Positions 22,867 to 34,762 of a DNA stretch of 64,000 nucleotides are shown here, in pieces. Numbering within the stretch: position 1 is the stretch's first letter; every line of letters starts with the position of its first letter. The notes beneath the pieces were generated by a model that had not been told where the DNA came from, searched no databases, and worked only from the letters and a program-made list of their open reading frames with translations. Both the position numbers and the translations under genes were made by a program. The stretch is from Psilocybe azurescens (taxonomy: Eukaryota; Basidiomycota; Agaricomycetes; Agaricales; Agrocybaceae), in contig JAJIRX010000147.1 in NCBI GenBank assembly GCA_023853785.1, positions 1-64,000 of the forward strand, in the 5' to 3' direction.

Positions 22867-24558
22867 ATGAGACTGCACAGCAAAGTGTCAACCGACATCC
22901 GGGTGTCTATTCTCGGTGAGTAACCCAATCCTGATGATCGGCTTAGCTCATTTAGATACCTCAACATACAGGAAGTCCAGGAAGTGGAAGGACAACGCTC
23001 TGTCAACATTTGGTGAATTTTGGTGTCCCTCATCGGCCACCGCATCTTCAGAAATGAACTCACTCCCAACAGAATCACCACGAACACCTCAGGGTTAGCG
23101 ATGGTCGCAGCTTCCGGTTCCTTGCCAGGGAAGCAACTATGAACACTGCTGGATTATTGGATGATTCGGATATTGTATTCCTTACATTCAGCCTGAATGA
23201 GGAGTTTTTGGAACCTGTACGCCAGTTCCAGAACCTCGTTCGCGACTATTACTTGCAGCAAAAGCAACAATTCTGCATTGTAGGAACCAAGCATGATCTG
23301 CTTGCCACGAACTCGAAATATGCCGACTATCCCAGTAGATTGACAACGTTGGTCACTCTCAGTACGTCGATAGCATGTGCTGCGGTTAGTATTTTGAACG
23401 GGCTCGGTTTGGACGAGCTGTGCTGCTCTACAGGGGAGTTCAGTTGAATTTATCTTTTATCCTCTCAAGCAACTCAAACGACGTACAGTGGAACAAGTGC
23501 ACCCTGTGCAGCCTTCGATTAGGTCGCATCTTCATAGAACTCTGGATCGGACCAGGTCATGGGTGTTTGACGTACTTGCGTTTCTCTTTGCTCTTCCAGT
23601 ACCTCGTGATATTAACAAAGACGTTTGTTAATTACATTCATACCATTATGATAGAAGCTGACTGCTTTTCCAGGTACCGGATTCCGATAGCCTTCCGGCC
23701 ATTCCGGACGATGATACTGTATGGGAGATGATTAAAGCACCAGAATCCATTGCTTTCAATAGACGCCTCGCAGCTTACAGCAATCCTATCTTCAACTCTG
23801 CCCCCACGTGGAAAATTGCTTCAACGTTGATTGCCAAACGACTGGGTCACTTCGAAAGATCTAATAACATCTTTGTTCGTGCTCATACCAATATCCCAGT
23901 CCCGCAGCCTCGATACCTTCACCTCAAAGAAGCCCTTATCACTGATTTTATCCCAGGATCAATGCTTCTGGAATGCTGGGACTCGCTCAGCATCTTCTAC
24001 CAATTTCGCATTGCATGCACACTTAGAAGATATGTATCGCAGCTGCGGCACGTTACCAGCCAGAGACCAGGTAGTATCGAACGTGGCCTCGTCATCGGGA
24101 CCCTCTTCGCGCCTCAAATATGGAACGGCCCTTTTCAAGATCTAGAGTCCTTCCGGAACTGGATAGCGCATGTCGCTCATCTTGGTTGGATATGGAAATC
24201 AGATATTCACAAAAATCATCCTGAACTTGGTCCTTCACCTCCACGACCTACCTTTTCTTCTGGTTGCGACTGGACGCTAGTATTCACCCACTGTGACCTT
24301 AGTCTTGGCAACATCATGCTTGCAGACGATGGATTATTGTGGATTATTGATTGGGCGGACAGCGGATTCTACCCTCGGTGGCTGGAATCAATGGGAATGA
24401 GGCGGTATAATACGGCACCAGAGTCATGGAAGCGATGGCACTCATTTATTGTGGGCTCTTCCTTTGGATTTGATGTTATATGGGAATATTTCAGTAGGTA
24501 TGTGGCAAATCTGGGGTCGATTCTACCCCGCGAGTACTATTGGCCGCAACCTTTCTAG
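22867..24558 (+). CDS. family 1 copy B: Ras-like domain fused to APH-type kinase
   Basis: Exons 22867-22915, 22972-23012, 23073-23442, 23489-23622 and 23674-24558 keep one frame, 492 residues. The N-terminal Ras-like part has P-loop GSPGSGRTTL (Arg in place of Lys), a QE-like remnant of the switch II motif, and VGTKHD for the guanine motif. The linker PVPRDINKD leads to a fungal APH domain: NIPVPQPRYLHLKEALITDF, catalytic THCDLSLGNIML and metal-binding IIDWADSGFYP. By family analogy the C-terminal half would phosphorylate a small molecule or protein; the substrate is unknown. The donor sites of introns 3 (A|GTTGAA) and 4 (GAC|GTTTGT) are weak. The stop codon lies 252 bp from that of the convergent P1 copy. 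Confidence 0.8.
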
Positions 24559-24810
24559 ATTCTAAATAACTACATATGTACTTAATTTCATGTCGAGTTT
24601 ATGTAACGAAAATAGACAAGTGATAGAAAATTATTTGGAGACACAGCAAGGTCGGAGAGAATCTACGCAAACCATATTGAACATATTGAGAAAAATTTAT
24701 CGGCTAGCTGTCACGAAGCCTTTTGGGAATTCAAGATATGCAACATAAGTATAATAATTCTGTTAATCAAAGAGATCACTTATAAGAAAGAAAAACTGAC
24801 GCATGCTGGT

Positions 24811-25429
24811 TCAGGGAGGTCCATTATGACATGTGCCCACCACTGGTGGCGACTAGCGCCCAGATTTGAGGCCCTATATCCAGCGCCATCTACATATGCA
24901 ACAATCTTGTTTTCTATAGTCTTAAGTACCCCGTTCCGGGCGTATCATGGAAAGTGCCATCGGATAGAAAACCTTCCACATGAGATCAGATCCAATAAGA
25001 ATTTCCATTATCGTCGGAGGTGAGCTCGTAGTAAGGAATTCTCTGAGCCACGATGCGTAAGATATCGCGCACAGTGGTTCCTTCCCCTGATATTGACCCG
25101 AGCCAACTCGACTGCAAATGTGTCAGTGGTGTGGAGATGTTCATTAGGGTAAAAATAAACAAGAGTGTATTTTCAACCGCCTGGGTTGACCTGTTCTGAC
25201 ACCATCGGATTGTCCTCACTGGACGGTACAGAAATACCAGCGGCCAATAAGACTTGCAGGAAGTCGAGACTACGTATAGTTCGGCTGAATTTGAAGGATA
25301 ATCTCCAATTATCATGATTCATAGTGGCACACCAAATGGAAGCATAAGATAATTGCTCATCCAACAAATCCTGCGTCATGCCGGTTAGGGCAAACGACTG
25401 TGGAGTCCAGGGAGATTGACTGGGGACAT
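24811..25429 (-). pseudogene. family 2 copy P1: about 200-residue DUF7770-like protein, broken
   Basis: The minus strand from ATG at 25429 matches intact copies P3 and P4 along its length: the opening to DLLDEQLSYASIWC, NWRLSFKF, TTVRDILRIVAQRIPYYEL, and the closing HNGPP followed by TGA. The first exon is shifted at a plus-strand G4 (25422-25425), which may be an assembly error. There is also a stop after VNPGG and a TGA in place of the Tyr/Ser after YWI. It is therefore likely inactive. Tail-to-tail neighbour of copy B. Confidence 0.7.
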
Positions 25430-26650
25430 GGTGTTCTGAGAGTTTGACGAAGAGTAAGGAGGCGGATGGAATATTTATCTGGGCTTACTTGCTAGTTTAT
25501 CTGAGCTGCTGTGTATCGGAGATCAGATACAATAAAGAATGACATAAGGATTCCGGTGGATGTTGGCTGTGGCTCCATGCTCTGGAAAATCAGCTTTTAG
25601 ATTGCCGTTATAGTGAGCGACTTCGGTTGTCCAATTGGTCGAATTCAACTAAAGAAACATATTGCAATAGCAATCCTCTATGAACGAGCTGCTAGTTAGG
25701 GTAACCATGGTATTAAAACTCCGTACAAGGTTCCTGACAGAAGCCTCAGGTACTAGCAATAGCGAGTCATGTTTTTGGCCCCGGTGATTGATTGTTAAAA
25801 TCGTGGAAAAGTAAAGAGGCACACGAGGCCAGGATCCACAAATGCTCGCTTTAAGAACAAGTTACGATCATGGGTACGATTCTGGGTCTTTTAAGGGTAC
25901 CAGAAAATAATCAGAGATACCCAAAAATCCGGGAGAAGTGAGACGTAAGATCTTAAGACCAGTGGATACATTAGCACGGCACATAGATACTTGCAGTATG
26001 AAAACGAGCACTCGGGAAAATACGATGCAATATGATGGCCACATGTCTCTTGAATAGCGGGGAACAAAAGCCGTAAAAATTGGCCGTTACGCCTAGAGAT
26101 CATCGAAACTTCAGAGACCAGAGATGATTAACACGAATTTTCCTGTAATGTGTCCGTGATAAAATGTTCGTCCGAGGACACGAGGATATAGCAATTGTTA
26201 GCTTCCTTGCAGAGATAGCGAGTCACATCTGCGCCGTATTCCTGATCGACGGTGTATCGAATCATAGGAGCAAGACGCAAACACGACACATCAGACACAT
26301 CGGAATAATGTGGAGTCTGCGATAAGTACCAGATGAAATCCAGTCTCAGCGCCCGAGATTTGTATGTCAGAGAAAGTACTGTGTTAGGGAATATAGAACC
26401 TAGGTAGACCCAAAACCGCGGTGTTGAAACACCAGAGTAAGATTCAATCAAGATGCAATCCGGGTTCAGTGGAAGTCGTTGTAAAGCCAGTTTTCATCAG
26501 CATAACTAAGAGAAAGTGTGCACCATTCAAACGCGAAGTGGACAGATGATTCATCAGCGGGAAATTTAATGCCAAAGGAGTTCTGGACCCAGGATCCAAG
26601 AAACCGAATGTAAAGGAACCTGTAAGCCTGGCGGCTCACCACTTCATATA
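25430..26650. other. 1.2-kb region, unassigned minus-strand fragments
   Basis: The part next to P1 resembles the 5' flank shared by the family 2 genes. Minus-strand reading frames at 26128-26451 and 26466-26650 look protein-like (for example WVYLGSIFPNTVLSLTY) but I recognise no family and no exon chain. The foldback element is inserted at the right edge, possibly within this unknown gene remnant. Confidence 0.4.
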
Positions 26651-27459
26651 CACTGCTGGCGCCGACCGCTGTATGTCTGACATACAGCGATTTATATACA
26701 TGACTTATGTAAGAATTGATGTAAGTATGACATATAGCATTTATGTTTAGAAATAATACAGATATCAGACATATATTGTGTTTGGTGGCTGTATTTTGAA
26801 CAAACACAATTTCTGTTTCTAAGCTGTAAGTAAATAAAACACCTGATTAAACATAATTTCTTTTCTTTGGCTGTTTGTCAAAGATACAGAATAGTTGTAT
26901 ATAATTACTGTATGTTTTACATACAGATATGGTGTATATAATTGCTGTATGTTATACAAACATAACTTGTCTAAATAAAACTTACAGTTAAAGAACAGAA
27001 CTTCTGTTAGTAAAACAAACAGAATTTGTGTATGTAATTACTGTATGTCAAACTTACACCAAAACATACCTGAGCCAGTTGAATACTGTATGTTTCAGTG
27101 TAAGTTCGACATACAGTAATTACATACACAAATTCTGTTTGTTTTACTAACAGAAATTCTGTTCTTTAACTGTAAGTTTTATTTAGACAAGTTATGTTTG
27201 TATAATATACAGCAATTATATACACCATATCTGTATATAAAACATACAGTAATTATATACAGCTATTCTGTATCTTTGACAAACAGCCAAAGAAAAGAAA
27301 TAGCGTTTGTTTAACATACAGCCACCGAACACAATATATGTCTGATATCTGTATTATTTCTAAACATAATTGTTGTATACTATACATACATCAATTATTA
27401 CATAAGTCATGTATATAAATTGCTGTATGTCCGACATACAGTGATCAACGCCAGCAGTG
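26651..27459. mobile_element. 809-bp foldback/MITE-like element with CACTG ends
   Basis: The termini are CACTGCTGGCG and CGCCAGCAGTG, exact inverted repeats of 11 bp. They extend imperfectly over nearly the whole length, so each half (about 400 bp) is the reverse complement of the other. The flanks carry a 3-bp duplication ATA (26648-26650 and 27460-27462). CACTG-type ends with a 3-bp duplication resemble the CACTA/EnSpm group, but there is no coding capacity. The arms themselves consist of many small hairpins such as CTGTATGTTTTACATACAG. Truncated relatives lie at 1862-2090 and 2735-3169. Confidence 0.85.
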
Positions 27460-28713
27460 ATACAGTCCGAGCAACTAGATGCCAGAGTGTATTTATAGCG
27501 CCATTTTGGTGTAACGGTTACGGCTTGTCGGACTGGCATGACTAGCTTACAGAACCATCAAGGATCAAGCTTCAAGGAGACGGTTATTGTCAGTCCTGAT
27601 TGTCTGGAAACACTCATTCCGTGCAATAGATTAAAATGCAGGAGAACAAGACACTGGTCGAAACCAGATGCCTGTTGAACGTTGAATGCTGATAGAATGG
27701 CTGGAAATTGGAGTCAAGTTCCATAAGCAATGCTTAGTTAATCTGTCTCATCGCATAACCTGACGTCTAATTAAATTTCTTTTAGAAAAGCCAATATATA
27801 CGACGCAATCGCAGAAACCCAAGCTATTCAATCTCGGGAATACGAGAGAGCCACCATGCCCTATCCCAAAGTGCTCATCGAGAAAGCTCTGGAAGCGCGT
27901 CGGGAGAAATATCGCAACCTTGCATAAGGCCGCGTACGTGAATGTGGAGGCGAAATGACAAAGAACGCTCTCAAACGCAAACGAGGGACGCCGCCTCCTG
28001 GGTGGTTGCGACGATATCCACAAAGCGCCGAGACATGGACAAGGTCTCGATAAGCCTAAGCAAGGTTGGATATATTGCTCTGGTGAAGCACAGGTTAGGA
28101 TTCAAGCTTAAATAAAGCTCCACCGGCCGGAATAGAGCTGAGCCACTTTTAGACCCTACGACAGAGATCATCAGGACGGAAAAATAAAAGACAAGCTGAG
28201 GAGGAAAGACAGACGATCCAGCGCCTTTTGCGGAGGCGCTTTACTCTCGCATAGGAAGACAAGGGAAAAAGTGAAGTACGACTTTCTACGGCAGAGGTTT
28301 CGTGCACTTCAGATTCCAGATGGACATGTAAATGCTACAGGAATTTTGCTATAATTACACAAACTGTCGAGCATGCTGGCAGCGTTCCTACGCAATTTGT
28401 AAATTTCCATGTACCTCCAAAAATGTAGCTATAGCCTTGCCTTTGTTCTGTTCTTAGCTTTATCTAAAGAATCTCTATGTGTACTCAGCTTCAACACAGC
28501 TTGGTTCGTGCGAAAGTTAACACATCTGCGTCACTGACTGGTCGGATCATCAACAAGTCCACGCTTCTTGACTCCTGCCACCCTGGTTCTTACGAATTGC
28601 ACGCGACAGGCTGCCCAAGCTAATTATAAGGCAAACAGAAGGAATTGATTTCCATAGTCATTCAACTGACTGCCGAATCTACATCCAAGATTTGCAGGCC
28701 TTTTTAAATCCAA
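27460..28713. other. intergenic region between the foldback element and copy C
   Basis: A short stretch at about 27500-27545 resembles the 5' half of a tRNA (D-arm-like TGGTGTAACGGTTACGGC) but has no matching 3' half. The minus-strand frames at 27748-28171 are not recognisable. The last 200 bp resemble the 5' flanks of other family 1 copies. Confidence 0.4.
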
Positions 28714-30406
28714 ATGCCAGCCGATATTCGACTATCTATTCTAGGTACGTAGGATTTGCCTTGAGTCAGCAATCGAAAGACCAACGGTGAGCGATCGATT
28801 ATACTAGGTGCCCCAGACAGTGGACGGACAGCGCTGTGCAAACGGTTGGTAAGTTCGTAGTGTCGATACCTCATTAGTCGTTGAAACTAATTTGCTTGTC
28901 ATATTTTAGAATGACTACTTTTACCTTAGGACGAGGGACGGTCGTAGCTTCCGATTCAAAGCCCAAGAGACTGATATGAACTCTTCAGAATTGCTTGACG
29001 AGGCGGACGGAATACTACTGACTTTTGGTTTGGATAAAGAACATGGGAGCGTATTGGGCCAATATCAAAAGTTCATTCGCGATAGCTATTGGGAACAAAG
29101 GAAGGCCTTCTACATGATAGGAACCAAGCGAGATGTGCTGAATCCAAGTTCAGAATATGCTAAGTATCCTGAAAGGATGACTTCATATTTTACACTCTGT
29201 ACAAGCGTAGCTTGTGCTTTTGTTAGTGCCCTCAATGGAAGCGGAATCGAAGAGCTGTGCTGTTCTATAGGTGCGTCGCATACTTGCCCTTAGTGACGCG
29301 ACTGAAACAGGATCAAGTGGATCAAGTGCACCCCATAGGACCCAGTATTGGATCTCGTCTCCAAAACACATTTGAACGAATGCGATCATGGGGCTTGGAC
29401 ATGATTACAGTAATATTTTCTCTTCCAGTGCCTCTAGGTATCAACAAAGATGTTCGCCGTTTCAAATGCTAAACGTCAGATTTTGATTTGATTCTTTTCA
29501 CTTTCAGACACCAGACTCCGATGACCTTCCAGTGATCTCGGATGACAATGTCGCATGGGAGATGATTAAGACACCGGAAGCCATTGCTTATAGCAAACGT
29601 TTCGCAGCTCCGGAAAATTCAATATTCAAGCCTGCCCCACCTGCACACAAAATCGCTTCCACTTTGATCCTCAAACGACTAGGTACCTTCGAGAGGTTCA
29701 ACACCATCTTTGTGCGCTCTCATACCAACATACCGGTACCCCAGCCCCGATATCTTCACCTCAAAGAAGTGTTCATCACTGATTTTATCCCGGGAACAAT
29801 GCTTCTTGAGTGCTGGGACTCGCTCAGTACTTTCTATCAGTTTCGCATTGCCTGCACCCTTAGAAGATATGTTTCCCAGATGAGATGTATTACCAGCGAC
29901 AGACCGGGTAGTATCGAACGAGGTCATGTCATGGGACATCTCTTCCACCCTTACATATTTAATGGCCCTTTCCGTGATGCAGAGACATTTCGCAACTGGA
30001 TAGCACATATTGCACATACCGGTTGGATCACCAGCGATGAACTTTTTCGCATGAACAATCCTGGCCTCGTCCCTCCACCCCCACAGTTAAATTTCCCACC
30101 CGATTGCAATTGGACCCCGGTACTTACGCACTGCGATCTTAGCCTCAGCAATGTCATGCTTTCCGATAATGGCGTATTATGGATTATTGATTGGGCAGAT
30201 AGTGGATTTTACCCCCATGGTTGGAATCCATGGGCATGAGGCGCTATGAACGAGCGCCTGAGTCGTGGAAACGGTGGTTTTCATTCATTTCAGGATCTTC
30301 GAGTCCTGGTCTTGACACTATTTGGAGCCACTTCATTAGGAAAGCGGCCAACTTGGGCTCAGATGACCCTCGCGATGACTATTGGCCCCCACCCATTAGA
30401 TTTTAG
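28714..30406 (+). pseudogene. family 1 copy C: Ras-like/APH-kinase fusion, nearly intact
   Basis: Exons 1-3 follow the family pattern: MPADIRLSIL, P-loop GAPDSGRTAL, IGTKRD. The linker reads GPSIGSRLQNTFERMRSWGL. The kinase part retains THCDLSLSNVML and IIDWADSGFYP. Two problems remain. The third intron acceptor gives a frame with a stop (the only in-phase AG makes a 23-nt intron). A C5 run at 30212-30216 shifts the last 55 residues; six C would restore the family ending SMGMRRYERAPESWKRW. The second fault may be an assembly error, the first probably not. Possibly recently inactivated, or expressed as a Ras-like-only short protein. Confidence 0.7.
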
Positions 30407-31594
30407 ATGGGTGTAAAATTTTAACTATGGTAGCTTTTGAATTGATATGCATGACAAAGGACGGCACTGGAGAAAAAGGCATTGTACTGTGTGATTTTAT
30501 CCGCACAGTCTCGAGTCAGTATGGGCACACAAAGACTACAACCACACTATAATGAAAAGTTTGTGGGAAGTATGAAACTCTCTGAATGGGATGTAGATAA
30601 CTAAGCATTCACTCCGAGGAATGATCTCTTGAAGTAACTCGACCGAAGGTTGTTGGAATCCCGACCCGCGGTTTTGCCATCCCTTACCTATCTCTGCATA
30701 TGTGGTCCAGCACATGCATTGTAATGCATTCTAGCATGGCATCTGGAATCGTTCATCTTTCAGGTGCCTGGTGGATTCTCCAAGGTCCCTTGACTTCCGA
30801 GCCCAGGGTTCTCTAGTGCATTCACTCTTGATTTCCCCTACACACATACCCTGATGTGTGTGTATTACACTTTAGGCCCGACTGGCGTCTGTGATCTAAA
30901 GGAAAATTCTGCACTCACACCTTCGGGTCTCTGGTTTATTTCTACCTTTTCTGGTGCTTTTAATTACCGTGAATGTGGATATACATGGGGACCTTAATGT
31001 CTTGCTCTCGTTCCCTGCTCCTAGCATCATTTGCCACGATACCACTGTGTTCACTGCTCTCATATTTTAGCGCAACAACACCAACCAGGCTTGTTATCTC
31101 TGCTAGAGATAAAAACCTCGGAAACAGATCGAATTTATAACAGCTGAGTCTTGCTTAGGTTTCTGTGCCAATTATTGATTGTGACTCAACTTGGACCAAA
31201 CTTGAAGACACTTAGATATGCCAACCTAGCACGCTTCTTACCCTGACATGTCTTTCGTCTGTCCTGAGGATCTCAGGCTTGTCCCTAAATTGCTTCATGG
31301 GTTAACCATCTCAATCTGCCTTGTGATATTGCATGCTTCTTTGCTGCTTTCACGGGCCAACTGGCCAAAACAGGGTAGTTTAATCAGAATACATTACTAA
31401 TTCGCTGCCTTTAATTATTGTTCCTCGGAATTCTTCGGCCTTTTCAGGCTAAGGTGCAACTTGCAACTTGCCTCGTGTTGACTTGACTTATTGTAGTTGA
31501 TGACTGAGTCACAGTGTTAGATTGAAATGGCATAAAACCCAGTCAAGACCAGGAAATCATTCCACCCCCTATTCTGAAAGTCTTTCAGTATCCC
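30407..31594. other. upstream region of P2, shared with other family 2 genes
   Basis: No gene is supported. About 30.8-31.59 kb is recognisably homologous to 37.5-38.25 kb (upstream of P3) and, on the other strand, to about 49.2-49.75 kb (upstream of P4). Shared blocks include CTTGTTATCTC, TAACAGCTGA and the final stretch before the start codon. The promoter was evidently duplicated with the gene. Confidence 0.55.
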
Positions 31595-32254
31595 ATGTCT
31601 TTTCTGCCTAATTCTTTCACTATGAGGAACATGCAGAATGACCTGTACGATGTCCCAATCAAAAATGTTTATGCTTGGTGTACATCGCCCAGTTACAATG
31701 AGTGGCGCTTATCCATGGAGTTGGCAGTCTCTGTGAGGGGCCTCCGTAACATACATATCCATTTGCGTGCTGGTCGCTCTGTGGCAACCGAGTATGCCCA
31801 GTCAATGGCAGCCTTACCAAATGCCCGAAGATTCACTCAAGTTGACTTCATGGCCCATCTTGCTCGATTCACGACGGATATTTCGCTAGCTGTTGAGCTG
31901 GCCCAGGTTCAAGCAACGCCAGGCACGACAGTCCGCCAGATAATGGACGCCATGGCTAGACATATTCCCTTCTACGAACTCCTCGATGGCGAGATAGGCG
32001 TTTCGCATTGGGTTCTATCCCAAATTCAAAACCTCGTAAATAGAGGGCTTTTGAATGATATGGCACATAGGGGCGGAGTGCGCCAGACGATCCAGATTAA
32101 AATCGTACAGTACATTGGAAATACTGGATATGTCTTCTCACGAGAATCACAATGGCCACCTGCCCCCGGAATAGTGCACCATTCACCCCCTAATCTAATC
32201 ACAATCCCTCAGCCTGAAATTGGTTGTTCCCGGTGTATATTAGTATTTTATTGA
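31595..32254 (+). CDS. family 2 copy P2: DUF7770-like protein
   Basis: Single exon. It opens MSFLPNSFTMRNMQNDLYDV and contains VYAWCTSPSYNEWRLSMELA, TTVRQIMDAMARHIPFYELL and SHWVLSQIQNLV. It then has VFSRESQWPPAPGIVHHSPP, where P3 and P4 stop. In P4 the corresponding run is C6 followed by TAA; here it is C5 (32186-32190), so the frame reads on for about 20 extra residues to 32254. The real stop is probably the TAA at 32191-32193, giving 199-200 residues. The spacing of W, H/Y and SHWV motifs recalls fungal DUF7770 proteins, an assignment from memory and tentative. No function is known. Convergent with copy D. Confidence 0.75.
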   Translation: MSFLPNSFTMRNMQNDLYDVPIKNVYAWCTSPSYNEWRLSMELAVSVRGLRNIHIHLRAGRSVATEYAQSMAALPNARRFTQVDFMAHLARFTTDISLAVELAQVQATPGTTVRQIMDAMARHIPFYELLDGEIGVSHWVLSQIQNLVNRGLLNDMAHRGGVRQTIQIKIVQYIGNTGYVFSRESQWPPAPGIVHHSPPNLITIPQPEIGCSRCILVFY

Positions 32255-32371
32255 AAGTTTATCTTCTTTCTATTTATGCCGTCTAAGCAGAGTTCTCAGG
32301 GCTATTTACCCTGAATATAAGTCCGCTGTACATTGCGTTGGATGATGTTGTTTTCCGTCTATGTTGATATC

Positions 32372-32416
32372 GTGTTCTGTCGTATTGTGTTCTGTCGTAT
32401 TGTGTTCTGTCGTATT
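32372..32416. repeat. three copies of a 15-bp tandem repeat
   Basis: GTGTTCTGTCGTATT is repeated three times exactly, followed by a diverged fourth copy. A single related copy occurs in the equivalent 3' flank of P4 near 48420 on the other strand, so the repeat expanded locally after duplication. Confidence 0.8.
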
Positions 32417-32542
32417 ATGTTTTCTCGTCTACATCAAGTCTACATGATCTTTATATGCTTCTCTGCCCGAACTTTTATGTTCAGTTTTTCGTTGCCTATC
32501 TAATCTTTATAAACTAGCTACCTGGGTTGAAATACACGATTA

Positions 32543-34185
32543 ACCACTATCTACTATCGCAATAGGTGATGGCCAGTAGTCCTCTCAGGGGGCACCTGAG
32601 CCAAAACCACACGCTACTCTAGTGAAATGGCTCTAAATAATAACTAACTCACAAGAAGAACCTGCGATGAACGACTGTCAACGCATCCATGACTCAGGCG
32701 CTTCTTCATAGCGCCTCATGCCCACGAACTCCATCCACGCCGGGTAAAATCCGCTATCCGCTCAATCGACAATCCACAGCACGGCGTCGCCGGAGAGCAT
32801 GGCATTGGCAAGGCTCAGATCATAATGTGTGAGCACCAGCGGTGTCCAATTGCAGTCTTATGGGAGGTCTAGCTTTGGAGGAGGGCAAGTGAGACAAGGA
32901 TTGTTCATACGAAAGATTTCAGCGCTCGCGATATAAGCGTGATTGGCAATATGTGCTATCCATTCGCGAAATTTCTCCACGTCACGAAAAGGGCCGTTCC
33001 ACATATTAGGGTTGAAGTGTTATCCCTTGACAACTCCTAGTTCAATATTGCTCGGTCTCTCGCTGATAATACGTCGCATCTAGAATACATATCTTCTAAG
33101 AGTGCACGCTATGCGACACTGGTAGAAAGCGCTGAGCGAATCCCTGCACTCCAGAAACATCGATCGGGATAAAATCAGTGATCAGCACTTCTTCTAGGTG
33201 AAGGTATTGAGGTTGCGGTACCGGTATGGTGGTATGGGCGAGCAGAAAGATCTTGTTTGATCTCTCGAAGGGTCCAGGCGCTTGAGGATTAACGTTAACG
33301 TTGACGTAATTCCCCGGTGTTGTAAGCTTCGAGTCGTCTGTTATATGCCTCGGCTTCCGGGGCATCTCAAAGGCGGTATCGTCATCCGGGGTTGTTGGAA
33401 GGTCATCGGAGTCTGGAGTCAGAAGTAGAAATAATGAAGATACAATCTGACATTTTGCATCTGAAACGACGAATGTCTTTGTTGACATCAGGAGGCACTG
33501 GAAGAAAAAAAGGTGAATGCAATCACGTCCAAAGCCTATGATCGCACTCGTCCAAATGTTTTTGGAGGCGAGATTCAACAGTGAGTCCTATGGGGTACGT
33601 TTGATTCCCATTATCCTCTTTCAGTCGCGCCGTTTACTGTGAGTAGAACAAATATACAATCTGCCTATAGAGGAGATCAATCCTTCGATGCCCCTTCCAC
33701 TCAGGGTACCAACAGCTTACAAGTTACCAACGCAGAGTAAACTTCGTCTCCATACTTCCAGAATACTTGACGCATTCCAACTTTGGATCCACAGCGTCCT
33801 GTTTGTTTCCGACTATATAGAAGGCCTTCCGCTGTTCCCAATAGTTCTCGTGGACGAGTTCTGATACTGGACCACCAAGGACTAAAACCCGTATCTATGC
33901 CCCAAAAGTAAGTAGAATAGTATCCGCCTCGTCCAGCAATCCCGAAGCATTCATATCTGCAGGCTCTTGGGCCTTGAATCGGAAGCTTAGACCGTCCGGA
34001 GCCCTCAGGTAAACATGGTCGTTCTGAAAGGACGAGAATAATTTAATTTTAGTTTTTTAAAGGCCTAATGACCTATGGACAGAACACATGTGCTTACCAA
34101 CCGGTACAAAAAGCGGCGGTTAACCTTAGTATTTCATTTCATGAGCTCACGTACCAAGAATAGATACTCGAATATCGGTTGCCAT
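32543..34185 (-). pseudogene. family 1 copy D: Ras-like/APH-kinase fusion, broken
   Basis: On the minus strand the copy begins MATDIRVSIL at 34185 and ends near YWPSPI at about 32545. The P-loop exon is degraded. The linker carries the same one-base shift seen in copy A. The kinase exon starts TPDSDDLPTTPDDDTAFEM and then has a local insertion (NVNVN) and stops. The catalytic and metal-binding segments (LTHYD-like, IDW-like) are still recognisable out of frame. Genuinely decayed. Tail-to-tail neighbour of P2. Confidence 0.8.
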
Positions 34186-34762
34186 TCGAGTCAGAAAATG
34201 CTCGCTAGATTTGAAGCAGTTACTACTGCGGTTGGGGGCTGTGCCTGGCGAACGACTAGCGATTCAATTAAGGGAATTCCTGAGTGTAGGTAGCCTTTCA
34301 CGCAAGCTCTGCAAGAATCGCTGGGATGTACGCTATGGGATGGGAGGAGAGTGGCGCAATGATGATGCCGTGGGATCTACACGGCACTCTCCAGGTGTAA
34401 ACATGGGCACTGACTGCAGATAACAATACGGAATACATACTACCTGCACGGTACGATGATATAAATCCTGACATTCAATGGGACAGAAATAAGACTCCCA
34501 CTCAACTGCATCATCATTTCAATTTCATTCAGACTGTAACTTCAGTCGAAATTATACCTTCAAAATCATAGCCACATATCGCATACACCAAGTTGATGTA
34601 ATGTAATGTCATAGATCGACGACAAAATAATATCTCGAGCAAGCTGAGAAAACACAAAGAAAACATTGGCGTGATCATGTCGGAGGCAGTCGACGAACGA
34701 CGGAGTTTGAATTTACCTTGCCTCAACCTACCTTTCTTCACCACCAACCAACAACTGCTATC
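34186..34762. promoter_or_regulatory. intergenic region between copy D and the WW protein gene
   Basis: The two genes diverge here, so 577 bp hold both promoters. No conserved protein is visible. The segment before 34763 is CT/CA-rich, as is common before start codons in this window. Confidence 0.35.

Noticed and set aside
27500..27545. tRNA-like 5' half (GCGCCAT, D-arm-like GGTGTAACGGTTACGG)
   Set aside because: No anticodon stem pairing, T-arm (GGTTCGAATCC-like) or acceptor partner follows within 60 bp, so it is not called as a tRNA. At most it is a fragment or SINE head.
32372..32416. CRISPR-like array
   Set aside because: Three head-to-tail 15-bp units without spacers in eukaryotic DNA: a minisatellite.
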